Source: Marinobacter alexandrii (GTDB lineage: Bacteria > Bacteroidota > Bacteroidia > Cytophagales > Cyclobacteriaceae). Taken from it: a stretch of 64,000 bases of DNA. Position numbers and translations under genes: made by a program. Under the pieces are notes generated by a model. It saw nothing but the letters and a program-made list of their open reading frames with translations, had not been told where the DNA came from and made no database searches. Below, one piece after another: positions 33,064 to 41,523 of this stretch; position 1 is the first letter of the stretch; each line of letters starts with the position of its first letter. The stretch spans positions 1,930,501-1,994,500 of the forward strand of contig JBDWTN010000007.1 in the NCBI GenBank assembly GCA_039984955.1. The letters run 5' to 3'.

Positions 33064-33125
33064 CTGTCACGTTGAGGCTCTCTAAAACGTATGATCAGAG
33101 GAGATTTCGACAGGCTCAATTGACA
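33064..33125. repeat. Dispersed intergenic inverted repeat (CTGTCACGTTGAG type)
   Basis: The left arm CTGTCACGTTGAG..CTCTC and the right arm GAGATTTCGACAGGCTCAAT + TGACA are imperfect inverses of the TGTCA..TTGAG..CTCT pattern. TTTCGACAGGCTCA is a frequent word of such intergenic elements in Bacteroidota. Confidence 0.65.
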
Positions 33126-33160
33126 TACGCTCTAGAGATTTCAAACCTGACAAAGTAGGA

Positions 33161-34147
33161 TTAATGCTTTCTTGCAAACGAAGTAACGATTCCAAACTTT
33201 ATTCCTGTCAGATTTACCCCATCTACCTGATAAAAAGGAATGGAAACAGCGGTAAACAACTTTAGGTTAACCGTGGAGTTTCGGTTGATCAGCAACCCTC
33301 CCCCCACATATGCTCCAATCCCACTGTCTGTAGCTCTGTAGTCCTGATCGAGGTAGGTGTCCTTCACGGTAGCATATCCATATTCCATTCCTCCGTTGAT
33401 AAACAGGGTAGTTCTTTTTCTAGAAAGCGGATACATTACTCCTAAATTGACATTCCCGTTTTGCAGTCTTCTCCCTGATTGGTTATCAATAATCAAATTG
33501 GATGATGGGTAGAGTTCAAAGTCAAAATTGAAGAGTATGGTAGAAGCATCATATGTATAAGCAAGTCCAAAACCAGAAAGGACTCCTTCATTGAACACAT
33601 GCTTTCCTCCTAGCATAATTCCCACAAAGTGATTGACCTTGATTTGTGCAAGTTCTACACCATTTTGGTCATACTCTGTAACTTCATCTATTTCTATGGC
33701 TGTTTTGGCTGAACTATTGGTTAAGAAAGATCTCCCAAGTCTAGACAATAGTGGATCCAAATCTTGCTCTGTTGAACCTTTCGCCATATCATGCCATACC
33801 TGTTCATTGGTTGGGGTCCTATAAATTCCTAGTGAGATAATATAAACGCCCTGCAAGTAATGAATCTCTCCTCGCATAATGTAAGGAGCGCTCATTTCAA
33901 GCGCCTTTTTAGTCGAAACAGTTATTCCCTCTTTTTCGGCATAGCCAGATGATCCTACCTGCTCATCCAAGATGATGGTATATTCATGATTGTTTTCAAT
34001 GTAAGACTTTATCAATTTGGAGGTAGAGTATTGCAGCCCCGAAGTAGCATTCATATTTATCAACTCAAAGCCGGGGAAGTAGACAATCTTCTGAGCATTG
34101 GAATAGCTGAATGCGAATAATGCAATCAAAATAATTAAAGCTCTCAT
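33161..34147 (-). CDS. Secreted protein with C-terminal beta-barrel-like domain
   Basis: A 328-residue exported protein (signal peptide MRALIILIALFAFSYSNAQ). Residues ~20-150 show mixed alpha/beta sequence with a repeated pattern of strand and helix (IILDEQVGSSGY, ALEMSAPYIMRGEIHYL), resembling curli-assembly CsgG/FlgT-like domains that oligomerise at the outer membrane. The second half (170-328) is rich in alternating hydrophobic residues ending in VTSFARKH, as in outer-membrane barrels (FGLAYTYDAS, NVNLGVMYPL, LFTAVSIPFY). The function is unknown. It is monocistronic, in a region with no other envelope genes. Confidence 0.6.
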   Translation of the reverse strand: MRALIILIALFAFSYSNAQKIVYFPGFELINMNATSGLQYSTSKLIKSYIENNHEYTIILDEQVGSSGYAEKEGITVSTKKALEMSAPYIMRGEIHYLQGVYIISLGIYRTPTNEQVWHDMAKGSTEQDLDPLLSRLGRSFLTNSSAKTAIEIDEVTEYDQNGVELAQIKVNHFVGIMLGGKHVFNEGVLSGFGLAYTYDASTILFNFDFELYPSSNLIIDNQSGRRLQNGNVNLGVMYPLSRKRTTLFINGGMEYGYATVKDTYLDQDYRATDSGIGAYVGGGLLINRNSTVNLKLFTAVSIPFYQVDGVNLTGIKFGIVTSFARKH

Positions 34148-34352
34148 GTTGGTTAATGTTAGTTTTCCATTAGTATGGAGTAAAAAACACTTCCCCTAAT
34201 CAACTGACCAATAATTGAAAATAAAGTAGAAAGCTTTGGGGGAGGATATCAGCTATTGTGCCTAAGGCAACTTTTAGAAATAACGTTCGAGTTTGTAGAT
34301 TGAAGAAAATCCATTGAACCTTTTCCCCTTTCCATCGACTAAGGGTTAGCAA

Positions 34353-34919
34353 ATGAAAACATCGGATCAAATAATAGAGGAATGGCTGGTAATTAATTGC
34401 CAGGCTGGCGATCGAAAAGCATTTGAATTGTTGGTGAAACGGTGGAATCCCAAAATGTTTGGTCGTGTTTACTACACAACAAAAGATGCCGTTGCATCAA
34501 AAGACATTGTGCAGGAAGCCTGGATTACCATTATCAAAAAAATAAAGACACTCAGAGATCCAAGAGCTTTTCAAGGATGGTCTTTAAGAATTGCCACTAC
34601 TTTGGCTATAGATTGGATTCGATCCAATCAGGTCAACAGGAAAAGAGAAGCAATTCGAGAGCTTGTTCAAGCTGAATTTGCTGAAAAAAGCCTCGGTCCA
34701 AAAGAAGAAACACTCATCTCACTGAAGAAAGCCATTGATGAATTGCCTCCAGAACAGCGCACAGTAATTCAAATGTTCTATCAGGAAAATTTATCCATCC
34801 TTACCATAAGTGGAATACTGGACTTGCCAACAGGAACGATAAAATCGAGACTCTTTCGAGGGAGAGAATACTTAAAAAAAATGTTAGAAAATAAACTATA
34901 TCAAGATGAAAAAGAATGA
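34353..34919 (+). CDS. ECF RNA polymerase sigma factor
   Basis: A 188-residue ECF sigma factor with region 2 (AFELLVKRWNPKMFGRVYYTTKDAVASKDIVQEAWITI), the -10 helix FQGWSLRIATTLAIDWIRSN, and region 4 (LKKAIDELPPEQRTVIQMFYQENLSILTISGILDLPTGTIKSRLFRGREYL). It overlaps the following DUF6768-like gene by 14 nt, so both are made together. That small membrane protein is probably its anti-sigma partner or regulator. No other target genes are visible next to it. Confidence 0.92.
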   Translation: MKTSDQIIEEWLVINCQAGDRKAFELLVKRWNPKMFGRVYYTTKDAVASKDIVQEAWITIIKKIKTLRDPRAFQGWSLRIATTLAIDWIRSNQVNRKREAIRELVQAEFAEKSLGPKEETLISLKKAIDELPPEQRTVIQMFYQENLSILTISGILDLPTGTIKSRLFRGREYLKKMLENKLYQDEKE

Positions 34920-35292
34920 TGAAATAGATCAGATGATCAAAGAAGCTTTGTCTGATGACGAAAGGGAATTATTTAATAATTACGAAGAGCAAGGCATGTT
35001 TGAAATGATTGGTGGACTGTTTCAAGGAAAAATGAAGTGGCTTAATGGATTAACAGCATTCATACAACTGATTATATTAGGGTTTGCTGTGTATTTTGGA
35101 TATCGATTTTTTGGAACAGATCAGGTAACTGAAATGATTCGATTTGGCGGACTCTTTTTCTTATTCATGATTATGATGACCACCTTAAAAATCTTCCATA
35201 TGATGGAGATGAATAAGAATGCCACTATTAGAGAAATCAAACGAATGGAACTTCAAATATCTGTTCTCACGAATAGCTTGAAAAAGAATTAG
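34906..35292 (+). CDS. DUF6768-like membrane protein, probable sigma partner
   Basis: A 128-residue protein with an acidic cytoplasmic N-terminus (IDQMIKEALSDDERELFNNYEEQG), two transmembrane helices (about 49-67 and 80-100) and a C-terminal helix (IREIKRMELQISVLT) that could form a coiled coil. This layout is that of small Bacteroidota proteins (DUF6768-like) regularly found directly after ECF sigma genes. It overlaps the sigma gene by 14 nt. The acidic N-terminus is a good candidate for sigma binding. Confidence 0.7.
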   Translation: MKKNDEIDQMIKEALSDDERELFNNYEEQGMFEMIGGLFQGKMKWLNGLTAFIQLIILGFAVYFGYRFFGTDQVTEMIRFGGLFFLFMIMMTTLKIFHMMEMNKNATIREIKRMELQISVLTNSLKKN

Positions 35293-35801
35293 ATCGGTGG
35301 TAATTCAGGATAGGGAATAATCGCTTCGATTAACAACATCACACCATCCTTTGTAAGAAGGGAGAGTGTGATTAAAATGCTACTGATAATCAGCGAAACA
35401 CCTACATTGTTTTTTCTGATTTCCTCAAACTCGTCAATGGGTGTCAGCTTGCTGTATAAGAAGGTGCTTATCAATCCTATGAGAATAGTAGCAGTATAGG
35501 CAATTGCTATGTAAATAGCTCCGGTACCTATGTACTTGAAAGCCAGAATAAAACTGTTGGACTGTTGATTGAGCAACCTAAAAGATGAAATGAGGGGTTG
35601 CACAATTCCACTAATCATGATACCAACTGAAAGGATAATAGCGGAGACAAATATGCTGTAAGAGAGGTTATACTCTTGAATACGGTAGTACTTTCTACCT
35701 ACCCATTGCACAATCTTATACGTCAAAGCCAGAATAAATATGCCAATCGTGATGGCGGATATAATTTCTATTAATGCAAGTAGTGCGATGTTAGTGTTCA
35801 T
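35289..35801 (-). CDS. DUF350-like membrane protein
   Basis: A 170-residue membrane protein with about five helices arranged as two similar halves: EYNLSYSIFVSAIILSVGIMISGIV in the first and EIRKNNVGVSLIISSILITLSLL in the second. The repeated motif of Asn/Val with small residues before the last helix suits DUF350 (YjfL-like) proteins. Its start overlaps the end of the transglutaminase-like gene by 11 nt, so they are translationally coupled. It converges with the DUF6768-like gene (4-nt overlap). Confidence 0.6.
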   Translation of the reverse strand: MNTNIALLALIEIISAITIGIFILALTYKIVQWVGRKYYRIQEYNLSYSIFVSAIILSVGIMISGIVQPLISSFRLLNQQSNSFILAFKYIGTGAIYIAIAYTATILIGLISTFLYSKLTPIDEFEEIRKNNVGVSLIISSILITLSLLTKDGVMLLIEAIIPYPELPPI

Positions 35802-36591
35802 TTACAAGAGCAATTTTCCAATAGTTAACATTATTTGTAGTAGGAGGTAAGATCCCGACAGGCCACCCTTTAGCAGTAGTTTCCCAAAAGTAATAGTTCT
35901 TGCCTCTGTATTTTAAATGGTCGCCTGCTGCTGGAATATTCAATGCTAGCATTGCATGAGCATATTCATTGCTAACGACAATCATTGGATCAAAAGCAAG
36001 TTCTTCGAGTATTGTATATATCAGTACTGCCCTGGTATCACAATCCCCATATAGGGAATGCAAAAACTCATAAGGAGAAAGCAACCCGAGGGCTATGTTT
36101 CCGATACACGGCTTTCCATTATTTTCACTTTTTTCACAATCTTCTGAGCGCACGTAACTGTAAGGAATGTCTTGAACAAATGTGACAATCATTTCTGCTA
36201 ATTCACTTCGCGTAAGCTTTTGCTCGATTGAAATATCTATCAGTGAATCAACCATAAAATCAATATAGGATTTACTGTCTTTAATCAAACTTGAATAAAC
36301 CGAGCCCCATATATCTGCATAGCTGGCCCTTTCATAGATGATTTCATTTCTACTCTTTCCTGCCTTTAAACTCAGCAATTCTGTTGATTGATAAGATGCG
36401 CAGAAAGATTTTGAGTAGTTCATCAGGTCCCAACTTCGCTCATGAAGTCGATCATTGTGAATGTTTACCTTTTCATAACTATCTACACATATATCTTCAT
36501 CAAACTCTCCTGTTTTAAAAAGTCCGATAGCGCCAGTGATCATTGAATAAACCACCAACACGAAAAGTAAAAATCGAAGAACTGATTTCAT
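35791..36591 (-). CDS. Transglutaminase-like (papain-fold) membrane-anchored protein
   Basis: A 266-residue protein with an N-terminal membrane anchor (VLRFLLFVLVVYSMITGAIGLF) and a transglutaminase-like papain fold outside. The catalytic set is visible: Cys in LYGDCDTRAVLIYTIL, His in SNEYAHAMLALNIP, and an acidic residue in YYFWETTAKGWPVG, where Glu stands in the usual Asp position. Relatives are peptidases or amidases in the periplasm. It overlaps the DUF350-like gene by 11 nt, suggesting a membrane partner. Confidence 0.75.
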   Translation of the reverse strand: MKSVLRFLLFVLVVYSMITGAIGLFKTGEFDEDICVDSYEKVNIHNDRLHERSWDLMNYSKSFCASYQSTELLSLKAGKSRNEIIYERASYADIWGSVYSSLIKDSKSYIDFMVDSLIDISIEQKLTRSELAEMIVTFVQDIPYSYVRSEDCEKSENNGKPCIGNIALGLLSPYEFLHSLYGDCDTRAVLIYTILEELAFDPMIVVSNEYAHAMLALNIPAAGDHLKYRGKNYYFWETTAKGWPVGILPPTTNNVNYWKIALVNEH

Positions 36592-36702
36592 TGGGCTAAA
36601 GATGCGATAAATCGAAGAAACTCATCACTAATTGTCAAATCGATCTTCCCTACTCAATAAATTTTCCTAATTTCCTTTTCTTCTAACTATCATATTTCTT
36701 TT

Positions 36703-37173
36703 ATGCTTTTTTATACCATTTATACCAGCACTCCTCGAGATCAAGTGACGCTTGAAACGCTAAAGGAGATTAAGATAGTCTCTCAAAAAAACAATCCGGA
36801 GAAAGACATTACAGGTATTCTATTGGGTATGGAAAACAAATACCTACAATACCTCGAAGGTCCAGAGGACAATGTAAATGAGCTTTTCAGCAAGATATGG
36901 AAAGATTCTCGTCATCAGCATGTTACCCAATGGATTAAAGGATATTCTGAAGAACGTGTGTTTGGAGATTGGTCCATGGGCTCATGGATGCTAACGAATG
37001 ATGAACTTAAAAACATGCCCTCCCTTTCTGATCTCAAAAAATTTCTGGAAGACCCACTAAAGAATGAATTGAAATCCACAAAATTCATTGCCATGATGAA
37101 TAGTCTTTTGAAAACATGGATTGCACATGAGCCAGAAAGGTTGAAGAAAATGAGGGGCGGATTGTCCAATTAG
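36703..37173 (+). CDS. BLUF domain photosensor protein (second copy)
   Basis: A 156-residue BLUF protein. FAD-site residues are Tyr7 (FYTIYTST), Asn31 (KNNPEKDITGILL), Gln49 (YLQYLEG) and the Trp90/Met92 pair (GDWSMGSW). The C-terminal ~50 residues form extra helices (LKKFLEDPLKNELK onward) and no output domain. It is distinct in sequence from the other BLUF protein at 27762, so this is not a recent duplication. It lies 32 nt upstream of a DUF6265-like gene. Confidence 0.93.
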   Translation: MLFYTIYTSTPRDQVTLETLKEIKIVSQKNNPEKDITGILLGMENKYLQYLEGPEDNVNELFSKIWKDSRHQHVTQWIKGYSEERVFGDWSMGSWMLTNDELKNMPSLSDLKKFLEDPLKNELKSTKFIAMMNSLLKTWIAHEPERLKKMRGGLSN

Positions 37174-37204
37174 ATTTTCTTCGTACGTCATGAAAGAAAA
37201 AAAC

Positions 37205-37648
37205 ATGAAAAAGCTTCTTCTTCTCTTCTTTGTTATAATAAACCTATCAGCTATTGGTCAGGAGTCTGCACCTTATGCTTGGCTTGCCGGAAGCTGGACC
37301 GGCAATGGTTTCGGGGGCACTTCTGAAGAAATGTGGTCCCCACCTTCTACAGATGGTACTATGATGGGTGTTTTCCGTCATCATAACGAAGATGGAAGTC
37401 TCAATTTTTACGAATTTATGGTCTTAGACTCAACCGGACTCAAGTTGAAACACTTCAATCCGGATATGATGGCATGGGAAACCAAAGAAGACTTTGTTCA
37501 TTTTAAAGCCATTGAATTCACAAAAAATAAAATCGCTTTGAAAGGACTTGTTTTTGAGCGAAAATCAGATACGTCTATGGAAATTCGATTAGACCTCAAA
37601 GACGGGGATAAGCAATGGACAGAGGTATTTCAAATGACAAAAAAATAA
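37205..37648 (+). CDS. DUF6265-like secreted protein
   Basis: A 147-residue exported protein (signal peptide MKKLLLLFFVIINLSAIGQ; a Met five codons earlier at 37190 is possible). The mature part is a small beta-barrel: APYAWLAGSWTGNGFGGTSEEMW, TMMGVFRHHNEDG, and FYEFMVL, with late strands IALKGLVFERK and EIRLDLKDG. These match the lipocalin-like DUF6265 pattern. The role is unknown. It shares a transcript with the BLUF gene and ends at a strong terminator. Confidence 0.75.
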   Translation: MKKLLLLFFVIINLSAIGQESAPYAWLAGSWTGNGFGGTSEEMWSPPSTDGTMMGVFRHHNEDGSLNFYEFMVLDSTGLKLKHFNPDMMAWETKEDFVHFKAIEFTKNKIALKGLVFERKSDTSMEIRLDLKDGDKQWTEVFQMTKK

Positions 37649-37676
37649 AAAAGGCCCACTTTCCAGTGGGCCTTTT
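37649..37676. terminator. Bidirectional rho-independent terminator
   Basis: A 12-bp perfect stem (AAAAGGCCCACT / AGTGGGCCTTTT) with a TTCC loop, flanked by A- and T-runs, between the converging DUF6265-like gene and the S41 peptidase gene. Confidence 0.95.
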
Positions 37677-37678
37677 TA

Positions 37679-40600
37679 TTATCTGTCCTCTTTGGCAGGA
37701 GAAGCAGGTTTCCCTTGATAGTTTTTTAACTGTTCATTGATATAATCGATTGCCCGTTGCAGTTGTGCATCATTCCCTTGTGCCAGTTGCCCCGGATTTT
37801 CTTTTACTTCAATGTCAGGATCTACTCCATGTCCTTCTTTGAACCATTCTCCATCTGGATCATACATTCTAAATGTAGGTACTGTCACAGTTCCACCATC
37901 TATCAATGCTGGCGCTCCTGATATTCCAATTAATCCACCCCACGTACGTGACCCAATAAGTGGGCCCAAACCTGCCTTTCTGAAATAATCTGGAAATGCA
38001 TCTCCTCCGGATCCACTCCAGCCATTAATCAGCATCGCTTTTGGACCAAAATTTCCGTTTGGCGGCCATGACCAAGTTTCTCCATCCCTCACAGCCCAAT
38101 AGGCTAATGGTTTTCTATTGAGCAGTTCAATGAATCGATCTGGAATCTGCCCGCCACTATTAAATCGCTCATCAATAATTAAAGCATCTTTATGCATCTG
38201 ACCAGCAAATTGTCGAATCAATTCATTCTGACCATCGATCCCAGTACTTCTCACATAGATGTATCCCGCTCTACCATTTGTTGCATCTTCTACTTTTTTG
38301 CGATTGGTTTCAATCCACTCCAAGTGTCGCAAGCGTGCTTCACTTCTCATGGTTTTAACTAACACTTTCTTTGCATTGGACATTGAAGTTGTTCCATTCA
38401 CTGTCAACTCAACTGTTTCACCAGCTAAGTCTTGAAAAGCTGCATAAGGGTCTTTTGCACCATCCACAAGCATTCCATTGACGGCTAGAATGTAATCTCC
38501 CTCTTGCACCTCCACTCCAGCTTCATCCAATGGAGATCTTACTTCTGCATCCCAGGATGCGCCACGTATGATTCTTCCTACTTGATAGTAGCCGTTGTTT
38601 TTCTTCCAATCAATTCCTAAGTAACCAACATTTACATTGCTGGCTCTTTCCTGATCTCCTCCACCACGATAGGTGTGAGAAGCATTCAACTCGCCAATCA
38701 ATTCGCCCAAAACATAGTTTACATCCCACCTGGTTACGGATTGCTCTATGAGCTTTTCATACTGAGCTCCCACTGCATTCCAGTCGAGTCCGTGCATATC
38801 TTTATCATAGAAGTAATCGCGCTCAAGCCTCCATGCTTCACGGAATATTTGTTTCCATTCATTCATAGGGTCAACGGTCATTTTGACATTTGACAAGTCT
38901 ACTGCTTTATCAATTTTTTGTCCTTCATCAATGGATACCACTCCAACTTTACCTCCACTGGAAACGACTATTTTTTCGCCATTGGCTGCTATTTCAAATC
39001 CATTGGCATTATCCATTATAGTCTTCACCTTTCGGTCTTCTATGTCGTAGAATTTTATTGCTGAACTCCTATCTGCGGAGCCAGAATTAGGGAACTGCAT
39101 AAACACCACTTTTCCTGAGACTGCTTCTAGCGACCCATAATTGCCTGCATCTACAGCAAGAAGTATAATTCTACTTTCAAAACCATCAATATCTATCTTC
39201 ACAGGTGGATCAGACTCTTTATTATCCCCTTTCTTCTTGTCTTTTTTCTTATCATCCTCTGCCTCTGTTTTTTCTTCCTTTTTGATCTCTACTTCATCAT
39301 TTTTAGGTTTTAGCAAATGGTCTGTATCCCTAGTCAGAGGTACCGCTGCTAGCATAGTGCTATTTGGGTAAATGAAGGTATTGTCCAAATCAGAATAGAC
39401 TGGACTTATATTTCTATTGGTCAAGAAGAATAGGTATTTATTATCCGGGGCGAATGTGGGCGCAAAATCATTATAAAACTCACTCGTAACCTGATAACCT
39501 TGCTTGGCTTTCGTGTCATATAAATGAATCGTATTGTTATAGTTCTTATTGTCTTTGGAGTATGCTACCCACTTACTATCGGATGACCAAGAAAAAGAAA
39601 AATTATTCAATGCACCATGAAACATGAACAGCCCCTCATCCATTTTAGTGGTCTGCTTTGATGTCAAATCGAAGTAATTGAATTCCATTGCCTGATTCAC
39701 AAACGCTAGCTTCTTACTATCCGGTGACCAAAAAAGTTGGTACCTAAAGCCATCTGTATATTCAGTTAGCTTCTCTTTAGTTCCAGACTCGACATTGTGG
39801 ATCATGAGCTGATATTCCCCTGTCTTATCACTCCAAAAGGCAATCTTTTTTCCATCAGGAGACCAACTTGGAGTTCGGTCATGCGCATCATCACTGCTGG
39901 TAAGGTTACGAGTAACTCCGTTTTCAGCAGGAACTGAAAACACATCTCCTCTGGCAGATATGATTAGGCGTTTTCCATCTGGAGATACATCATACCAGTT
40001 CATGCTATTCCTCGCATTTACCATCTTTTCTGCTAATGAAAGTTGGTCAGTGATTACATTAACACTGACTTCACGTGTTTCCTGACTGGATAACTCCATC
40101 AGGTAAAGCTTCCCTTCATTTTCATACACAATATCACTAGGGCCTAAAGACGGATAGTGAATATCAAAATTCTCATAATTAGTAATCTGAGAATTTGTGC
40201 CAGAAGCCAAGTCGTATGCCCACAGATTGTATCTGCTGTTTGGGCCGCTATCTGAAGAATAAAATATTTTTCCATCTCCCCACATCGGGAATTCGTCACT
40301 GGAGGCATTATTGGTAATGTTAGTAGACGTATTCGTTGCTAAATCATAGGTCCAAATATCTGGTGCCCATCCTCCTTTATATCGTTTCCAGGTTCTGTTT
40401 ACCCTTGATTTAAAATTGAATGCAACCTTAGTGCCCTCTGGAGAATACGAACCCAAGCTACCATACGGCATAGCTAGCTTTTGAGGCAGTCCGCCATTGA
40501 TATTAACTTCAAAAAATTGGGAAAACCGCTGGCGACCACTTTCTCGTGATGAGGCAAACAAGATTTTTGTCCCATCAGGGTGCCAATCCAATACCTGGTC

Positions 40601-40924
40601 GTATCCACCATGGGTGGTTAATCTTTTCGGTACGCCTCCCTTAGTAGGGATCACGTAAACATCCCAGTTTCCATCGTAATTAGCCGTAAAAGCTATTTGA
40701 CTTCCGTCTGGAGAAAATTTAGGAGATTTTTCCTCCCCTGCAGGGGAGCTAAGTTTATTTGCAGTACCTCCTTCTTTAGGTACCAGCCATATATCCCCTG
40801 CATAAACAAAAGTTATGCTATTTTGAGATACATCTGGCTCACGAAGCATTCTGGCGCTGATTTGAGCACTAAGCTCACTACCAAAAAAACATAGCAATAG
40901 TGTGATAATTAGGATTTTCTTCAT
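37679..40924 (-). CDS. Tricorn-like S41 family peptidase
   Basis: A 1081-residue secreted protein (signal peptide MKKILIITLLLCFFGSELSA). The N-terminal ~540 residues are two beta-propellers of PD40/WD40-like blades (SPDGSQIAFTANYDGNWDVYVI, HPDGTKILFASSRESG, SPDGKKIAFWSDKTGEYQL and others). A charged Lys/Glu linker (~548-575) follows, then the tricorn core, a PDZ domain (~765-855: VEVQEGDYILAVNG) and the S41 catalytic domain with GSGGDAFPDYF (nucleophile Ser) and SRTWGGLIGISG. Tricorn homologues degrade oligopeptides; export suggests it acts on imported or envelope peptides. It is a single gene. Confidence 0.93.
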   Translation of the reverse strand: MKKILIITLLLCFFGSELSAQISARMLREPDVSQNSITFVYAGDIWLVPKEGGTANKLSSPAGEEKSPKFSPDGSQIAFTANYDGNWDVYVIPTKGGVPKRLTTHGGYDQVLDWHPDGTKILFASSRESGRQRFSQFFEVNINGGLPQKLAMPYGSLGSYSPEGTKVAFNFKSRVNRTWKRYKGGWAPDIWTYDLATNTSTNITNNASSDEFPMWGDGKIFYSSDSGPNSRYNLWAYDLASGTNSQITNYENFDIHYPSLGPSDIVYENEGKLYLMELSSQETREVSVNVITDQLSLAEKMVNARNSMNWYDVSPDGKRLIISARGDVFSVPAENGVTRNLTSSDDAHDRTPSWSPDGKKIAFWSDKTGEYQLMIHNVESGTKEKLTEYTDGFRYQLFWSPDSKKLAFVNQAMEFNYFDLTSKQTTKMDEGLFMFHGALNNFSFSWSSDSKWVAYSKDNKNYNNTIHLYDTKAKQGYQVTSEFYNDFAPTFAPDNKYLFFLTNRNISPVYSDLDNTFIYPNSTMLAAVPLTRDTDHLLKPKNDEVEIKKEEKTEAEDDKKKDKKKGDNKESDPPVKIDIDGFESRIILLAVDAGNYGSLEAVSGKVVFMQFPNSGSADRSSAIKFYDIEDRKVKTIMDNANGFEIAANGEKIVVSSGGKVGVVSIDEGQKIDKAVDLSNVKMTVDPMNEWKQIFREAWRLERDYFYDKDMHGLDWNAVGAQYEKLIEQSVTRWDVNYVLGELIGELNASHTYRGGGDQERASNVNVGYLGIDWKKNNGYYQVGRIIRGASWDAEVRSPLDEAGVEVQEGDYILAVNGMLVDGAKDPYAAFQDLAGETVELTVNGTTSMSNAKKVLVKTMRSEARLRHLEWIETNRKKVEDATNGRAGYIYVRSTGIDGQNELIRQFAGQMHKDALIIDERFNSGGQIPDRFIELLNRKPLAYWAVRDGETWSWPPNGNFGPKAMLINGWSGSGGDAFPDYFRKAGLGPLIGSRTWGGLIGISGAPALIDGGTVTVPTFRMYDPDGEWFKEGHGVDPDIEVKENPGQLAQGNDAQLQRAIDYINEQLKNYQGKPASPAKEDR

Positions 40925-41019
40925 AGTGTATTAAGTTGGTTATCGATACAGATACTCCTACGAGGAAAAAGGTTACATGTTCAAGGCGACTATCTTTGGT
41001 GCGTTAAGAACTACAGAAT

Positions 41020-41523
41020 CTAAAAGAATCTCGCTGCTTTTTTGGCTGTAATGATCTCTGTATTCATCCCTACCCAATGAAGATTACCATTGTATCGGCC
41101 ATGTTCCATCTTGATGCAACGATCCATAATCACTTGCAGTCCATTCTTAATTGCCAATTCTCCAGCATCTCTGTTGGCGATAGTCAGTTGCATCCAAACT
41201 GCTTTCGCGCCTACTTCGATAGCCTCTTCGACTATCCCATAACAGTCTTGTGGCTTTCTAAAAATATCAACGATATCAATTTTCTCTGGAACACTTTTCA
41301 AATCAGGATAACACTTCTCTCCTAGAATTTCTTGCTTCATAGGATTGACCGGAATGATATTATATCCTTCCGACTTGAGATATGACCCTACAAAATTACT
41401 TGCTCTCTCAGGTTTATCTGATAGCCCTACTATCGCAATATTCTTTGAAAAATGAAGCAATTGACGAATTACTCCAGGGTTTTGATATTTCTGACGCTCT
41501 TCCTCATTGAGGTTGGTGTTCAT
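41020..41523 (-). CDS. CoA-binding protein (YccU-like)
   Basis: A 167-residue protein of the YccU/CoA-binding Rossmann type: KNIAIVGLSDKPERASNFVGSYLKSEGYNIIPVNP, then VDIFRKPQDCYGIVEEAIEVGAKAVWMQ and a C-terminal VIMDRCIKMEHGR. The frame stays open further upstream but the ATG at 41523 overlaps the metY stop (ATGA), which fits translational coupling. Members bind CoA or acyl-CoA; the role with MetY is inferred only from the shared transcript. Confidence 0.9.
   Translation of the reverse strand: MNTNLNEEERQKYQNPGVIRQLLHFSKNIAIVGLSDKPERASNFVGSYLKSEGYNIIPVNPMKQEILGEKCYPDLKSVPEKIDIVDIFRKPQDCYGIVEEAIEVGAKAVWMQLTIANRDAGELAIKNGLQVIMDRCIKMEHGRYNGNLHWVGMNTEIITAKKAARFF

Noticed and set aside
40955-40985. 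GTAACC-like word upstream of the Tricorn-like gene as a fourth ECF promoter
   Set aside because: In sense it reads TGTAACC then TATCTGT at similar distance, but lacks the ACATTT part and the ATCWAA box; likely chance.
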